The notes: generated by a model not told the origin, from the sequence alone. DNA of 58,137 nucleotides from Nocardia asteroides (GCA_019930625.1 CP082845.1:1-58137); one strand, 5' to 3'; positions 40,275 to 50,599 are shown, counted from the first letter of the stretch. Made by a program: numbers and translations.

Positions 40275-41895
40275 GGCCATGCCGCCGATGCGTAGCAGGG
40301 CCGAGCTGATCGACGCCATCCACGACCTGTCGCGCCGGACCCGCGACGCGGTCGACGACACCGCGCTCGGGCTGGGCGAGCAGATCCTCGCCGCGGTGCG
40401 GGCCGGGCAGGGCCTGCACGCCGATGAGGCCGCTCGCGCCGAGGTCGTGGTCACCGAGCTGCTCGACGGCGCGGACTCGGCCTACGCCTGGGAGCGGGTC
40501 GCCGATGCCGAGCTGTACGAGGCGTGGATGAGCGCGCAAACCGAGAACCCCGCCGCGGACCCCGGCGCGTGGGTCGAGGACGTCGCGCCCGCCACGGATT
40601 TCCCCGACGCGATCTGGCTGCGGCCGGTCCAGACCAGCGGCCACGACTTCTCGCTGTCCCGGGAGGCGTTGCGGGCCACGGTCGCTGAGCTGGTCGAGCA
40701 CGTCGGCACCGACCCCGACCAGGCCGACGGCGGCGCGGCGCGCTGGGAAAGCCAGTTGCGGGAGATGGCTGATGCCGTCGTGTCCACGATCCGCACCGGT
40801 GACGTCGTCACCGCCGGTGAGGCGGCGCGGCTGGAGCGGCTGGTCGCGGCGGCGGTGAACTTCGAGGACGTGCGGGGTCCGGCGGGGGAGGACACCTGGT
40901 CGCTGGCCACCGACCCCGGCGCCTACCAGACGTGGTTGACCTCGCGGGCGGTGCGCATCGTGGGGCACCTGACCAGCGACCGCAGCGGCTGGACCAACGA
41001 GCGAGGTGAGTTCGTCGACGCCGCCGGGCTGCGCCCGTTCCGGCCCGACAGCCTGCACCCGGGCGACCACCAGCTGCTGGACCGCGCTGGGGTGGAGCAG
41101 GCCTTCGCTCAACTGTGCACGGCCGCTGACCCGTTCATGGAGCAGACGCTGCTCACCCGTCCCCGCGATCTGCTCGACCGTGGAGAGCTGCGGTTCGTGG
41201 AGGCGGCGGAGGCGATCCTGGTCACCGCCCGCGCTGCTGACGTGCTGACCGTCTCGGAGGCCGGCCGCGCCGAGCGTGTGGTCGCCAGCCTGGCCTCTGG
41301 TGAGTACGACGCCACCATCGTGCGCGACAACCGCGCATGGCAGCTGGTCACCGACCCGGGCGCCTACCGGGAGTGGGTGACCACCCGCAACCGCACCGTC
41401 GCGGCCGCGACCGGCCAGGAAGGCGACAGCGAGGCTGTCGAGCGGGACGTGATGGCCGAGCAGGTCGCCGCGCTGCGCGGCGAAGCGGTCACCCACACCG
41501 GACCAGCGGCGGAGGTGCCTGCGGCGGAGCGGTCCTCGCGGCGGCAGGCACAGGTGGAGCTCGCGGCCGGGTGGATCATCGAGAACCCGGCATTGGCGCC
41601 GCAGTTGCTGGCGGGCGAGGACCGCGAGGAGCTGGTCGCCGCGATCGTCGAGACCGCGCACGGGCAGCTGCGGGAGTGGCAGAGCCTGCGCCAGGACTAC
41701 ACCGATCTCCGGTCCGAACTCGCGCAGTTGCGCGCCACGGTCAACCGGTCGTCGTTCCAGCCGCCCAGTCACGGTGTGGCGCTGGAGTTCCCGGTGCCGG
41801 TGAACACCCAGGCCGTGGAGCCTTCGCAGCCGTGGTGGCGCCCGTGGACGCAGGTCCTCGGCGGCGGGCGAAGCGATCGAGGGGCGTCCCGGTGA
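40237..41895 (+). CDS. triple-repeat protein of the transfer operon
   Basis: This is a 552-aa acidic protein starting at ATG 40237 after a perfect GGGAGGA site. It is built from three divergent repeats of roughly 110-150 aa. Each holds a helix with ...VTAGEAARLERLV or SEAGRAERVV and ends in a W-x-L-ATDPGAYxTWLTSR type phrase (first copy less conserved, WERVADAELYEAWMSAQ). The C-terminal 140 residues form a coiled coil. It has no membrane segment. The repeats suggest a scaffold or DNA/protein array-binding role. The family is not recognised. Confidence 0.65.
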   Translation: MSDAFSPASQAAEAMPPMRSRAELIDAIHDLSRRTRDAVDDTALGLGEQILAAVRAGQGLHADEAARAEVVVTELLDGADSAYAWERVADAELYEAWMSAQTENPAADPGAWVEDVAPATDFPDAIWLRPVQTSGHDFSLSREALRATVAELVEHVGTDPDQADGGAARWESQLREMADAVVSTIRTGDVVTAGEAARLERLVAAAVNFEDVRGPAGEDTWSLATDPGAYQTWLTSRAVRIVGHLTSDRSGWTNERGEFVDAAGLRPFRPDSLHPGDHQLLDRAGVEQAFAQLCTAADPFMEQTLLTRPRDLLDRGELRFVEAAEAILVTARAADVLTVSEAGRAERVVASLASGEYDATIVRDNRAWQLVTDPGAYREWVTTRNRTVAAATGQEGDSEAVERDVMAEQVAALRGEAVTHTGPAAEVPAAERSSRRQAQVELAAGWIIENPALAPQLLAGEDREELVAAIVETAHGQLREWQSLRQDYTDLRSELAQLRATVNRSSFQPPSHGVALEFPVPVNTQAVEPSQPWWRPWTQVLGGGRSDRGASR

Positions 41896-44861
41896 GCAAG
41901 CCGGATCCGGGAATGACGGCCGCGGCTGCGCGGCCGTCGTTCGATCGCATCACCGCAGCCCTGGACGCTTTCGCCGTCGCGAACAACCGCAAGCCTGGTC
42001 CCGCGTCGTCGTACGGGGAGTGGACCAAGTACCGGTGCCCGTCGCATGACGACCACAACCCCAGCCTCGGGCTGATCTACGACGCCGCGAAGGGCCGCAC
42101 TACGGTGCGCTGCTTCACCGGTGAATGCACCGACGAGGAAGTTCTGCAGGCCATCGGCCTGGGTGTGCGGGACTTGTTCGACACCCCACGCAGAGGGTTC
42201 CGCCACCGCTCCCCGCAGCCTGGGCAGGCCCGCCAGCCCGGCCAGCGCCCCAACCGGCAGCAGGGCGGCCAAGACCATGAGGGCGGCAACGTCATCCCGT
42301 TCCAGTCCCGTCGTGACCGGCTCGGGAAGGTCACCGGTCCGCGCCGCCAAGCCGCGATCTACAGCTACACCGATGAGCGGGGCAACCCGCTGGGTGAGGT
42401 TGTGCGGATCCATATCCCGCACGAGAACGGCGTCGAGAAGCAGTTCCGGCAGCGCAAATGCGACGCCGGGGGCCGCTGGTCCGGCGGCGGGTTCGCGCCG
42501 GTGCTCTACCAGCTGCCCGAGGTGCGCCAGGGCGTCGCCGACGGCGAAACCATCTGGCTGGTCGAGGGCGAGAAAGACGCCGACCGCGCCCGCGCCGCGG
42601 GCTTGGTCGCGACCTGCAATGCGATGGGAGCCGGGAGCTTCCGGCCCGAGCACGCCCACCAACTGCGCGGCGCCAAGCGGGTCGTGATCGTGGCCGACAA
42701 GGACACCGCCGGGTACCGGCACGCCGCCCAGGTCGCGCAGATGCTGACCGGCCGCGTGCAGGAGCTGCTCGTCGTGGAGGCCGCGACCGGCAAGGACCTC
42801 TCCGAGCACATCGACGCCGGGCACGGCGTGGACTTGGACGAGTTCGTCCGCGTCGATGCCTCGGTGCTGGCTGGCGCGCTCAACGCCCCGCCCGCCGGCC
42901 ATCTGCACCACACAGCAGCGCAGCGCTCTCACGAGCCGCATCGGCAGCACGCCGCTGCCGACCCGGCCCCAGCTCCGGAACCCCAGGAGCCGGGCCACGA
43001 GCACGAGCCGCCGCCGGATCCGGCCGACGACGACATCACCCCGATGGAGGAGACCCCTGTGGACCACGCTTCGGATATCGACCACGCCGCCCGCGAGATG
43101 GCGTCATTCACGCGGATGTTGCTGACCATGATGACCCAGTGGGCGCAAGCCTCCGCCGCGCGGCGTCAGCGCGAGATGGAGTTGGCGGCGCGGCAGGCCG
43201 CCGCTGATGCGGAGCTGGCCGAGAAGCGGCACGAAGCCGAACGCAAGGCGATGCACGCCTCGCTGGATGGTGCCGGGTCGGACAACTGGTGGAAGACCGC
43301 GTCCGCCGACGACGTCGTCGAGGCCTGGTATGAGGCCACTTCGTGGAGCGTCCACGACGCGAAAGCCGAACAGATCCGCCAAACCTTGGCCGCTGGGCTA
43401 CGCGACCGCTGGAACGTCGATGTCGACGAGCTGTCTCGCGGCGGGGATCCCGAAGCGGTCGAGTGGATGGTGCACAACGCCTACTCCGACCAGGCGTCGA
43501 TGAATCGGGCCAGGTTGGCGCAGAAGTACGCGATCAACGCCACCGCCGAGATCCCCACTCTCGACCCCGATCAGCGCCAGGGCGTGTACGCCGCGATCGA
43601 GGAGTACACCCAGGCGTCGGCGAAATCGCTGGGCATGCGCCGTAACTCGACTCCACCGGCACCGGGTGTGGAGTCCACGCAGGAGGCCGCCCGGGCGCGG
43701 GTGCAGTTCCTGCTCGCGGAGGCCGACCAGGCTGCCCAGGACAAGGTGTTGTTCGCGCTGGACTACCTGACCGCCGACCCGCGTGCGGCGATCGGGCAGG
43801 CCAACTGGGGTGCCGACGCCGACACCCGCGCGAAGATGGACGCCGCGCTGATGGAGTACCAGGCCCGTCTGGCGCGCGGCGCCGACACCAGCCAGATCGT
43901 CTCCGAGCTGACCCGACTGGTCGCTGATCTGCCCGAAGCCGACCGCGACACCGCCCGCGTCCGCGGCAAGGCGATCAAAGCCGCGCCCGGGCACGAGTTC
44001 CCGCCGCTGTGGCCGGACGCGGTCGACAAGGACCAGCTGGGGCAGAAGATCACCGACTACGTGCGCATCGCCCGCTCCCAGATCGAAGCCGACCAGGACA
44101 AGGCCGCCAAGCTGCGCGCGGAGATCGAGGCCGCCGCCAAAACCAAGGGCTCCGGTTTGGCCCCGATCGAACGCGACGCCATCAAGCTCGCGCTCGCTGA
44201 CGCCGATGCGCCCGGCACCGGCCCGAACCCGAAAACCGTGTGGGCGGACAAGGAATCGGAATACCGGATCAGCCGCAACGAAGCCCGCGAAGAAGCCCAA
44301 CGCCGCGCCGAGCAGACCCGCGCGGCGGTCGTGGCCGCGCTCGAGGCGGCCGGGCACCAGGTCGAGGACGGGCAGGCGGCGACCTACGACCCGGTGTGGA
44401 CCGCGATCAACCGTCTGACGCGCGATACCACCAATGCGTTCGTCAACGGCGAAGCCCAGCCGGATGCGCTGGCCTCGCATCGACGCACGTTGTCGGATGC
44501 GTTGGATCAGGTCGGGGTCACCGATCGTGAAGCGCGTCAGCAGATCATGGCGGTCACCCGCCGGTTGGAGACCGAGTCGATCACTGCGGCCGCGACCGTG
44601 CGCAGGCAGAAGGCTGATCAGGCCCGCGTGCGGGCGGATGTCCCGGGGTGGGACAGCCAGTCCCGGCGTGAGCAGCTGGTGGAGGAGCTGGCCGCGCTCG
44701 GTGTCGACCGTGAATCGGCGACCGCGCTGCTGCTGACCGACCTGGCCCAAGCCCGCCCCGGCGCCGCGGCCACCGCCCCTGGTGAGGCGCCCAAGGCACG
44801 GCGCACCACCCAGGGCGCGGGCGTGGATCTGGGGCGTAAACGCGGTCAGGGACGGTCGTGA
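41892..44861 (+). CDS. DnaG-like plasmid primase with long helical C-terminus
   Basis: This is a 989-aa protein starting at the GTG overlapping the previous stop. A CHC2-type zinc finger has Cys49, His52, Cys74 and Cys79 (YRCPSHDDHNPSL...VRCFTGECTDEE). A TOPRIM domain has Glu225 (WLVEGEKDADRA) and the DxD Asp269/Asp271 (VVIVADKDTAGY). The remaining 650 residues are helical and Ala/Arg/Glu-rich. The protein ends in the basic tail RRTTQGAGVDLGRKRGQGRS, which resembles the tail of the next protein. It may prime the transferred strand in the recipient and may itself be transferred. Confidence 0.82.
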   Translation: MSKPDPGMTAAAARPSFDRITAALDAFAVANNRKPGPASSYGEWTKYRCPSHDDHNPSLGLIYDAAKGRTTVRCFTGECTDEEVLQAIGLGVRDLFDTPRRGFRHRSPQPGQARQPGQRPNRQQGGQDHEGGNVIPFQSRRDRLGKVTGPRRQAAIYSYTDERGNPLGEVVRIHIPHENGVEKQFRQRKCDAGGRWSGGGFAPVLYQLPEVRQGVADGETIWLVEGEKDADRARAAGLVATCNAMGAGSFRPEHAHQLRGAKRVVIVADKDTAGYRHAAQVAQMLTGRVQELLVVEAATGKDLSEHIDAGHGVDLDEFVRVDASVLAGALNAPPAGHLHHTAAQRSHEPHRQHAAADPAPAPEPQEPGHEHEPPPDPADDDITPMEETPVDHASDIDHAAREMASFTRMLLTMMTQWAQASAARRQREMELAARQAAADAELAEKRHEAERKAMHASLDGAGSDNWWKTASADDVVEAWYEATSWSVHDAKAEQIRQTLAAGLRDRWNVDVDELSRGGDPEAVEWMVHNAYSDQASMNRARLAQKYAINATAEIPTLDPDQRQGVYAAIEEYTQASAKSLGMRRNSTPPAPGVESTQEAARARVQFLLAEADQAAQDKVLFALDYLTADPRAAIGQANWGADADTRAKMDAALMEYQARLARGADTSQIVSELTRLVADLPEADRDTARVRGKAIKAAPGHEFPPLWPDAVDKDQLGQKITDYVRIARSQIEADQDKAAKLRAEIEAAAKTKGSGLAPIERDAIKLALADADAPGTGPNPKTVWADKESEYRISRNEAREEAQRRAEQTRAAVVAALEAAGHQVEDGQAATYDPVWTAINRLTRDTTNAFVNGEAQPDALASHRRTLSDALDQVGVTDREARQQIMAVTRRLETESITAAATVRRQKADQARVRADVPGWDSQSRREQLVEELAALGVDRESATALLLTDLAQARPGAAATAPGEAPKARRTTQGAGVDLGRKRGQGRS

Positions 44862-44896
44862 AGCCACAGGGCTCGCGTCGTTGAACGAGGTGGGTT

Positions 44897-47401
44897 GTGA
44901 CCAAGGGGGACACCACCACCAGCAGTAACGCTGATGAGGCGGGTGTGCCGACCTACCCGTGGTTGGCCGCCCCGGCTCATCTGAAGACCCGCCGTCAGCT
45001 TCGGGCGGCGGGTCTTCGCCCCAACGGGCAAGACATCGCAGCATTCATGGTCCGCAAGCGCCGACGCGGCCGCAAACCGCTGGTAGCGCACCTGTTCGAC
45101 CTGTCCAAGGCCGCGCCGAAGCGCACCGCCAGCCCCGCGCAGCTGGACGCGATCCGCAAGGCCACCGCCGAACACCAGGCCCGCGCCGCCGAGCGGCACG
45201 GCGTCAGCCGCGGCGAGCTGCACCGAGAAGTAGATCCCGGCCCCGGATGGGCCGACCCAACCCCGACCCAGGGAGGAACAACCATGCCCGATGCTCACGA
45301 GTTCTACGCCGAGGTAGTCGCGAAGGAGATGACCGCCGCGTACCTCGACGCCGAGTCGGTGTGCGTCGCGGCGGCCGCTGGCGAGTACGCCGACCGCGCG
45401 AACATCTCCGACACCGCCCGTGCCGATGCGTTCGCGCAGTGGTGGGCCAGCGGCGGCGCCGAGCAGTACCGGCGCGAGAAGGCCGCCGCCGAGCGCGGGC
45501 GCGACGCCGAGCTGGCGGTGATCCGCGGCGAGGTCGCCGAGCTGCGCGAGTCCGGCCGGATCGATGCTGGTCTGGCCGACTACGTCACCTCGGTGACCTC
45601 TGAGGCCCCCGAGGAGCCTCCGCGGCTGACTGTGCCCGCCGGCCACAGTCAGAAGATGGCGTATCTGCTGGCTTCGGTGGCGTTGCGTCGAGCCGATGAG
45701 CAGGCATACGAGCTCGATCAGGCCGCCGTCGACGCCGCCATGGGTAACACCGACGCCCAGACCGACATCGACAGTGCGCGGGCGATGGCCGAAGCCCAGC
45801 TCACCCGTTTCAGCTGGGACTCCGGGCGCGAATCGACCATGGAGGTCTTGGCCGCCGCGATCGTGTGGGGCAGCGACCCGCAGCTGGCGGAGGTGGCCGC
45901 GCGGCGGGTGGATGAGCTGATCAGCCACTATCACGGGAGCTTCGGTGTGGTCGTCGACGTCGAGGAGGGCACCGTCAGCATCGACCCGGATTTCGACGCC
46001 GAGACCTGGCAGCGGTTCACCGAGGCCAGCGTCGTGTACGACCGCCAGGCCGCTGCCGTCGACGTGCTCTCGGCGCGGCCGCTGCCCGGCCGGGTGCTGG
46101 ATGCGGTGATGGCCTGGCACGGCCAACCACCCACCCCGGGCAGCGCCGAGATGTACCTGGCCACGGAAAAGACCCGCCGCGCGCAACTTTCGGCCGCGCT
46201 CGCCGACGCCGGAGCCTCCAACACGATGCGGTCCGGGGTGGAGTTCGTGGTGGACTATCTGCGGGGTGATGTCAGTGGCACCGATCTGACGAACACACCG
46301 GTCTTGGTCGATCCCGCTCACGAGGTTCGCGGCCGGGTCGGTGAGCTGCTGGAGCGATTCGCCGATCGCGGTGACAGCTTCGCCAGGATCATGGCCCGTG
46401 AGGTCGAGGTCATGACTCCCGAGGACCAGCTGCGGGTGCGTGAGATCGGTTTCGCGATCGGTGACGGTGGCGAGGATGCGGAGATGGAGCCGTGGCCGGA
46501 CTGGATCGACCGCGACGACCTGGTCGACCGCATCCGCGACTTCGCCCGCGACGCCCGCGATGTCGCCGCCTACGCCAACGACGCCACCGACGGCGGTCTC
46601 AGGCTCGATGACGACGTCCAGGAGATGCTGGCCGACATGGGGCGTGACCGCGCCGTCATCGGTGCGCTGCTCGCCAAAGAGGGGTTGCATCCGGCGGAGA
46701 AAGCCGCGCTGACCGCGCTGGTCGCGGACATCGACCTCGGGCGCGTCGACGACCGCAACCTGCCGGAGTTGCTGTTGCTCGACGAACGCAGCAAACGCGA
46801 GATCGACCTGCGGCGCCACGGCCACGCCGCTCACGAGATCGCCGCCCGCACGGCCGATTCGGTGAAGCAGCTCATCGGAGCGGGCGTGGACATGTCGCTG
46901 CACACGGATCCTGGCTGGACGCTGGAGGCGGTGCGCAACGACATCGACGCCCTCGCCCGCGGCGGCCTCACCCCCGCACAGCTCTCCAAACATCGCCAGG
47001 ACTTCGACATGGACATGAACCATTTCGGGCGGGCACTGCGCGGAGTCGGAGTCGATACACCGACCCGGGTGAAGATCCGCGCCGCCGTCGACCAGGGCGT
47101 CCACGCCGCCGGGAAACACGGCAAGACCCGCGCCGGACGCGAACAGCACTGGCATGAGCGGCTGCACTCGGCCACTGCCGCTGTTCAGCGTCAGGGCAAC
47201 CCCGGTCCGCGGCCGCTGCCCTCGACGTCCCGGACGAACGTCGACCGGGAGCAGGCCGCCGCGATGCGGCTGACCGCCCTCGCCCAAGCCCACCCGTGCG
47301 GAGCATCCACCGAACCCGCACAGGCCTCGGGTGGCCGGCGCACCACCCACGGCGCGGGCGTCGAATTGGTCAGCAAGCGCGAGCGGGAAGGACGAGCGTG
47401 A
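44897..47401 (+). CDS. large helical transfer-operon protein with shared C-terminal tail
   Basis: This is an 834-aa protein starting at GTG 44897. The N-terminal 90 residues (YPWLAAPAHLKTRRQLRAAGLRP, then RKPLVAHLFDLSKAAPKRTASPAQL) are a basic module seen in actinobacterial conjugative proteins. The rest is acidic and helical without catalytic motifs. The last 24 residues (SGGRRTTHGAGVELVSKREREG...) match the tail of the preceding primase. I do not recognise a function. The shared tail suggests both are handled by the same partner, for example the coupling protein. Confidence 0.6.
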   Translation: MTKGDTTTSSNADEAGVPTYPWLAAPAHLKTRRQLRAAGLRPNGQDIAAFMVRKRRRGRKPLVAHLFDLSKAAPKRTASPAQLDAIRKATAEHQARAAERHGVSRGELHREVDPGPGWADPTPTQGGTTMPDAHEFYAEVVAKEMTAAYLDAESVCVAAAAGEYADRANISDTARADAFAQWWASGGAEQYRREKAAAERGRDAELAVIRGEVAELRESGRIDAGLADYVTSVTSEAPEEPPRLTVPAGHSQKMAYLLASVALRRADEQAYELDQAAVDAAMGNTDAQTDIDSARAMAEAQLTRFSWDSGRESTMEVLAAAIVWGSDPQLAEVAARRVDELISHYHGSFGVVVDVEEGTVSIDPDFDAETWQRFTEASVVYDRQAAAVDVLSARPLPGRVLDAVMAWHGQPPTPGSAEMYLATEKTRRAQLSAALADAGASNTMRSGVEFVVDYLRGDVSGTDLTNTPVLVDPAHEVRGRVGELLERFADRGDSFARIMAREVEVMTPEDQLRVREIGFAIGDGGEDAEMEPWPDWIDRDDLVDRIRDFARDARDVAAYANDATDGGLRLDDDVQEMLADMGRDRAVIGALLAKEGLHPAEKAALTALVADIDLGRVDDRNLPELLLLDERSKREIDLRRHGHAAHEIAARTADSVKQLIGAGVDMSLHTDPGWTLEAVRNDIDALARGGLTPAQLSKHRQDFDMDMNHFGRALRGVGVDTPTRVKIRAAVDQGVHAAGKHGKTRAGREQHWHERLHSATAAVQRQGNPGPRPLPSTSRTNVDREQAAAMRLTALAQAHPCGASTEPAQASGGRRTTHGAGVELVSKREREGRA

Positions 47402-47517
47402 TGCGCCGCCTGCTACTCCCGTTGAGTCTCGTCACCGCCGCCACCGCGCTGCTACTCACCGGTGCCCCCGCTGCTGGCGACCCGCCCAGCTCCGGCACCG
47501 ACCAGTACTACGCCTGA
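47401..47517 (+). CDS. 38-aa exported peptide
   Basis: This tiny frame starts at the ATG overlapping the previous stop (TGATG). It is a complete signal peptide, MRRLLLPLSLVTAATALLLTGAPAAG, with a likely cleavage after Ala-Gly or Ala-Ala. Only about 12 residues remain (DPPSSGTDQYYA). It has no lipobox Cys. Position and coupling in the transfer operon support a real gene. It might be a pheromone-like peptide or a surface factor, but this rests on the signal peptide and size alone. Confidence 0.5.
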   Translation: MRRLLLPLSLVTAATALLLTGAPAAGDPPSSGTDQYYA

Positions 47518-47541
47518 CACCACACCCATCGAGGACACCTG

Positions 47542-47554
47542 ATGACTACAACCA
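47542..47554 (+). pseudogene. first codons of the gene split by the Tn3 transposon
   Basis: ATG ACT ACA ACC A, after a GAGGA site, is the original start of the gene that resumes at 52729. Joining the two parts without the transposon and one copy of AACCA restores an open frame. Confidence 0.85.
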
Positions 47555-47641
47555 GGGGTGTCGGTAAGAAACGTGTCACCAGGTACATGAAGCCTGCGTG
47601 AATCGGGGTTGCGGACCTGTTGGTGCGTGTAGCTTTCGCGC

Positions 47642-50599
47642 GTGATGAGGGAGCTGGACCAGGACGAGCTGATCGACCGGTGGACGTTGCTGGGCAAGGA
47701 ACCGGGCGTGGTCGCTACCAAGCGGGGTGCTGCGAAGCTCGGGTTCGGGCTGATGCTGCGGTTCTATACCGAACGAGGCCGGTTTCCGCGTGGGCGTGCC
47801 GAGATCCCTGACGCCGCGGTCGATTACGTTGCACGTCAAGTGGGTGTCGAGCGAACCGAGATCGCGTTCTACGACTTCACCGGCCGTACTAGCAAGGCAC
47901 ACCGGACGCAGATCCGCCAGGCGCTGGGATATCGGGAATGCAGCGTGAGCGACGCCGACGAGATCGTCGGATGGCTGGTCGAGCATGTGACCCAGCGTGA
48001 GCGTAGTGGCGAACGGGTGCGCGAGCACCTGTTGGCGCGCCTGCGTGAGGTGAAGGTGGAGCCACCCACGGCCGGGCGGATCGAGCGGATGGTGCGCTCG
48101 GCGCTGCACCGCGGTGAGGAACTGCTGTTCGCTCAGGTCAGTGCCAGACTGCCGGAGCCGGTCAGAGCGCGGCTGCTGGCGTTGATCGCACCGCCCGGCG
48201 GTGGCGAGGAAACCCTGGACCGTGACGCCGAGGATGGGTCGGCGGTGCTGGTGGCGATCCGGTCGGACCCGGGCAACGTCAGCCTGAACACGATGCTCAC
48301 CGAGATCGCCAAGCTGGAAGCGGTCCGCGCGGTCGGAGTACCAGCAGATGTATTCGCCGATGTCGGGCCGAAGATCGTGGTCGGCTGGCGGGGGCGCGCG
48401 GCGGTGGAGGCACCAAGCCATCTGCGGGAGCATCCGCTCGAAACGCAGCTGACGCTGCTGGCGGCGTTGCTGTACTGCCGGTGCCAGGAAATCACCGACA
48501 CACTGGTGGAGTTGCTGAATTCCACGGTGCACCGGATCAACGCCCGCGCGGAGGTGCGGGTCACCAACGAGCTGATCAAGGAGTTCAAGCGGGTCACCGG
48601 CAAGGAGAACCTCCTGTTCAAGGTGGCGGAGGCGACCGTCGACGCGGGCGACAAACTGGTGCGGGACACGGTGTTCCCGGTCGCACCGCCAGGGGTGTTG
48701 CGGGATCTGGTGGCCGAGTTCAAATCCTCGGGGCCGACGTATCAGCGCACGGTGAAGGCCACGCTGCGCTCCTCGTACACCAACCACTACCGGGCCGGGC
48801 TGATCAAGCTGCTGTCCGTGCTTCAGTTCCGCAGCAACAACACCACGCACCGCCCGGTGCTGGACGCGCTCGAACTGATCGGGAAGTACGCGGGAACGAG
48901 CTTGCGGTACTACCCGGCCGGTGACGAGGTGCCGGTGCATCGCGGGGTGTCAGGGGACTGGGCGGAGCTGGTGTACCAGAACGATCAGCACGGAGACCGC
49001 CGGGTGGTGCGGATGGTGTTCGAGATCGCCACGTTCCAGGCGTTGCGGGATCAGTTGCGGTGCAAGGAAATCTGGGTTATCGGCGCCGAGAAGTGGCGCA
49101 ACCCCGCCGAGGATCTGCCGGCCGACTTCGAGGAACGCCGCATCGAGCACTACGAGAAGCTGAGTAAACCCCTCGATGCAGGCGAGTTCATCGAGGGCCT
49201 GCAAGCCGAGATGCGCGCCGAGTTCAACGCCCTGCACACCGCCCTGCCGCACTGTCCCTGGCTGGAGATCAAGGAACGGCGCCACGGCGCGATCAAGCTG
49301 ACACCGCTGCCCAAGGCACCGGAGCCGCGGAACCTGCGCAAGCTGAAATCCCAGGTCGGAACCCGGTGGGGGGTGGTGCCGCTGATCGACATGCTCAAGG
49401 AAGCGGTGCTGCGGACCGGGTGCCTGCGGGCGGTCACCTCGGTCGCGGACCGCGGCAATCTGCCCGAAGACATTCTGGCCGAACGGCTTCTGCTTGCGAT
49501 CTATGCCTACGGCACGAACACCGGGATCAAGTCGGTGGCCGGCGGCACCGACCGCCACACCGAGGACGACATCCGCTACGTGCGTCGCCGCTACTTGAAC
49601 ACCGAGGCGGCGCGGCGGATCGCGATCGAGATCGCCAACGCCACCTTCGCTGCCCGCAAGCCATCCATCTGGGGTGAATCATCGACGGCCATCGCCAGCG
49701 ACTCAACGCATTTCGGCGCGTACGACCAGAACATCTTCACCGAACACCATTCCCGCTACGGCCGCCGCGGCGTGCTCATCTACTGGAGTGTCGAGCGCAA
49801 CGGGTCGGTGGTCATCCACTCCCAGCTGCTCAACTGTTCCGCATCCGAGGTTCATGCCATGGTCGACGGGGCTATGCACCACGGCACCGAGATGGACGTG
49901 GAATCCTCCTATGTCGATACCCATGGCCAGTCGGAAATCGGATTCGGCGTGACCAGGCTGCTGGGATTCGATCTGCTGCCCCGGATCAAGCGCATCAACA
50001 AGTGCCGGCTCTACCGTCCCGCCGCCGGGGAGCCGGACCTGTGGCCGGGACTGAAACCGGCCATGACCAGAACCATCCGGTGGGAGCTGATCTCCCAGCA
50101 GTACGACCAGATGATGAAGTACGCCACCGCGATCCGCACCCGCACCGCCTCCACCGAGGCGATCCTGCGCCGGTTCATGAAGGCCAACGCCGCCCACCCC
50201 ACCTACCAGGCGATGATCGAACTCGGCCGGGTCCAGAAGACCATCTTTCTATGCCGCTACCTGCGCAGTCGCGAATTGCAGAGGGAGATCAACAGCGGCC
50301 TGAACGTGGTCGAGTCCTGGAACGGCGCCAACTCGGTCATCTACTACGGCAAGACCTCCGAAATCGCGTCCAACCGGCGCGATGAACAGGAGATGTCGGT
50401 GTTGTGCCTGCGGATCTGCCAGGCCGCCCTCGTCTACGTCAACGTCCTGATGATCCAGGACATTCTCGCCGACCCCGAATGGGACGGTGTGCTCACCGCC
50501 GAGGACGAACGTGGCCTGACCCCGCTGTTCTGGTCCCACGTGCTGCCGTATGGGGAGGTCAAGCTGAACATGAACAGCCGCCTGGCTTTGGGGGACTGA
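47642..50599 (+). CDS. tnpA: Tn3-family transposase TnpA
   Basis: This is a 985-aa transposase, full length for the family. The N-terminal DUF4158-type region begins RELDQDELIDRWTLLGKE. The C-terminal DDE domain has Asp in ASDSTHFGAYDQN (about residue 687), Asp in SYVDTHGQSE (about 758) and Glu in GLNVVESWNGAN (about 891). It replicates the element into a cointegrate that TnpR resolves. GTG 47642 or ATG 47645 starts it, about 50 bases inside the left end. Confidence 0.96.
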   Translation: MMRELDQDELIDRWTLLGKEPGVVATKRGAAKLGFGLMLRFYTERGRFPRGRAEIPDAAVDYVARQVGVERTEIAFYDFTGRTSKAHRTQIRQALGYRECSVSDADEIVGWLVEHVTQRERSGERVREHLLARLREVKVEPPTAGRIERMVRSALHRGEELLFAQVSARLPEPVRARLLALIAPPGGGEETLDRDAEDGSAVLVAIRSDPGNVSLNTMLTEIAKLEAVRAVGVPADVFADVGPKIVVGWRGRAAVEAPSHLREHPLETQLTLLAALLYCRCQEITDTLVELLNSTVHRINARAEVRVTNELIKEFKRVTGKENLLFKVAEATVDAGDKLVRDTVFPVAPPGVLRDLVAEFKSSGPTYQRTVKATLRSSYTNHYRAGLIKLLSVLQFRSNNTTHRPVLDALELIGKYAGTSLRYYPAGDEVPVHRGVSGDWAELVYQNDQHGDRRVVRMVFEIATFQALRDQLRCKEIWVIGAEKWRNPAEDLPADFEERRIEHYEKLSKPLDAGEFIEGLQAEMRAEFNALHTALPHCPWLEIKERRHGAIKLTPLPKAPEPRNLRKLKSQVGTRWGVVPLIDMLKEAVLRTGCLRAVTSVADRGNLPEDILAERLLLAIYAYGTNTGIKSVAGGTDRHTEDDIRYVRRRYLNTEAARRIAIEIANATFAARKPSIWGESSTAIASDSTHFGAYDQNIFTEHHSRYGRRGVLIYWSVERNGSVVIHSQLLNCSASEVHAMVDGAMHHGTEMDVESSYVDTHGQSEIGFGVTRLLGFDLLPRIKRINKCRLYRPAAGEPDLWPGLKPAMTRTIRWELISQQYDQMMKYATAIRTRTASTEAILRRFMKANAAHPTYQAMIELGRVQKTIFLCRYLRSRELQREINSGLNVVESWNGANSVIYYGKTSEIASNRRDEQEMSVLCLRICQAALVYVNVLMIQDILADPEWDGVLTAEDERGLTPLFWSHVLPYGEVKLNMNSRLALGD

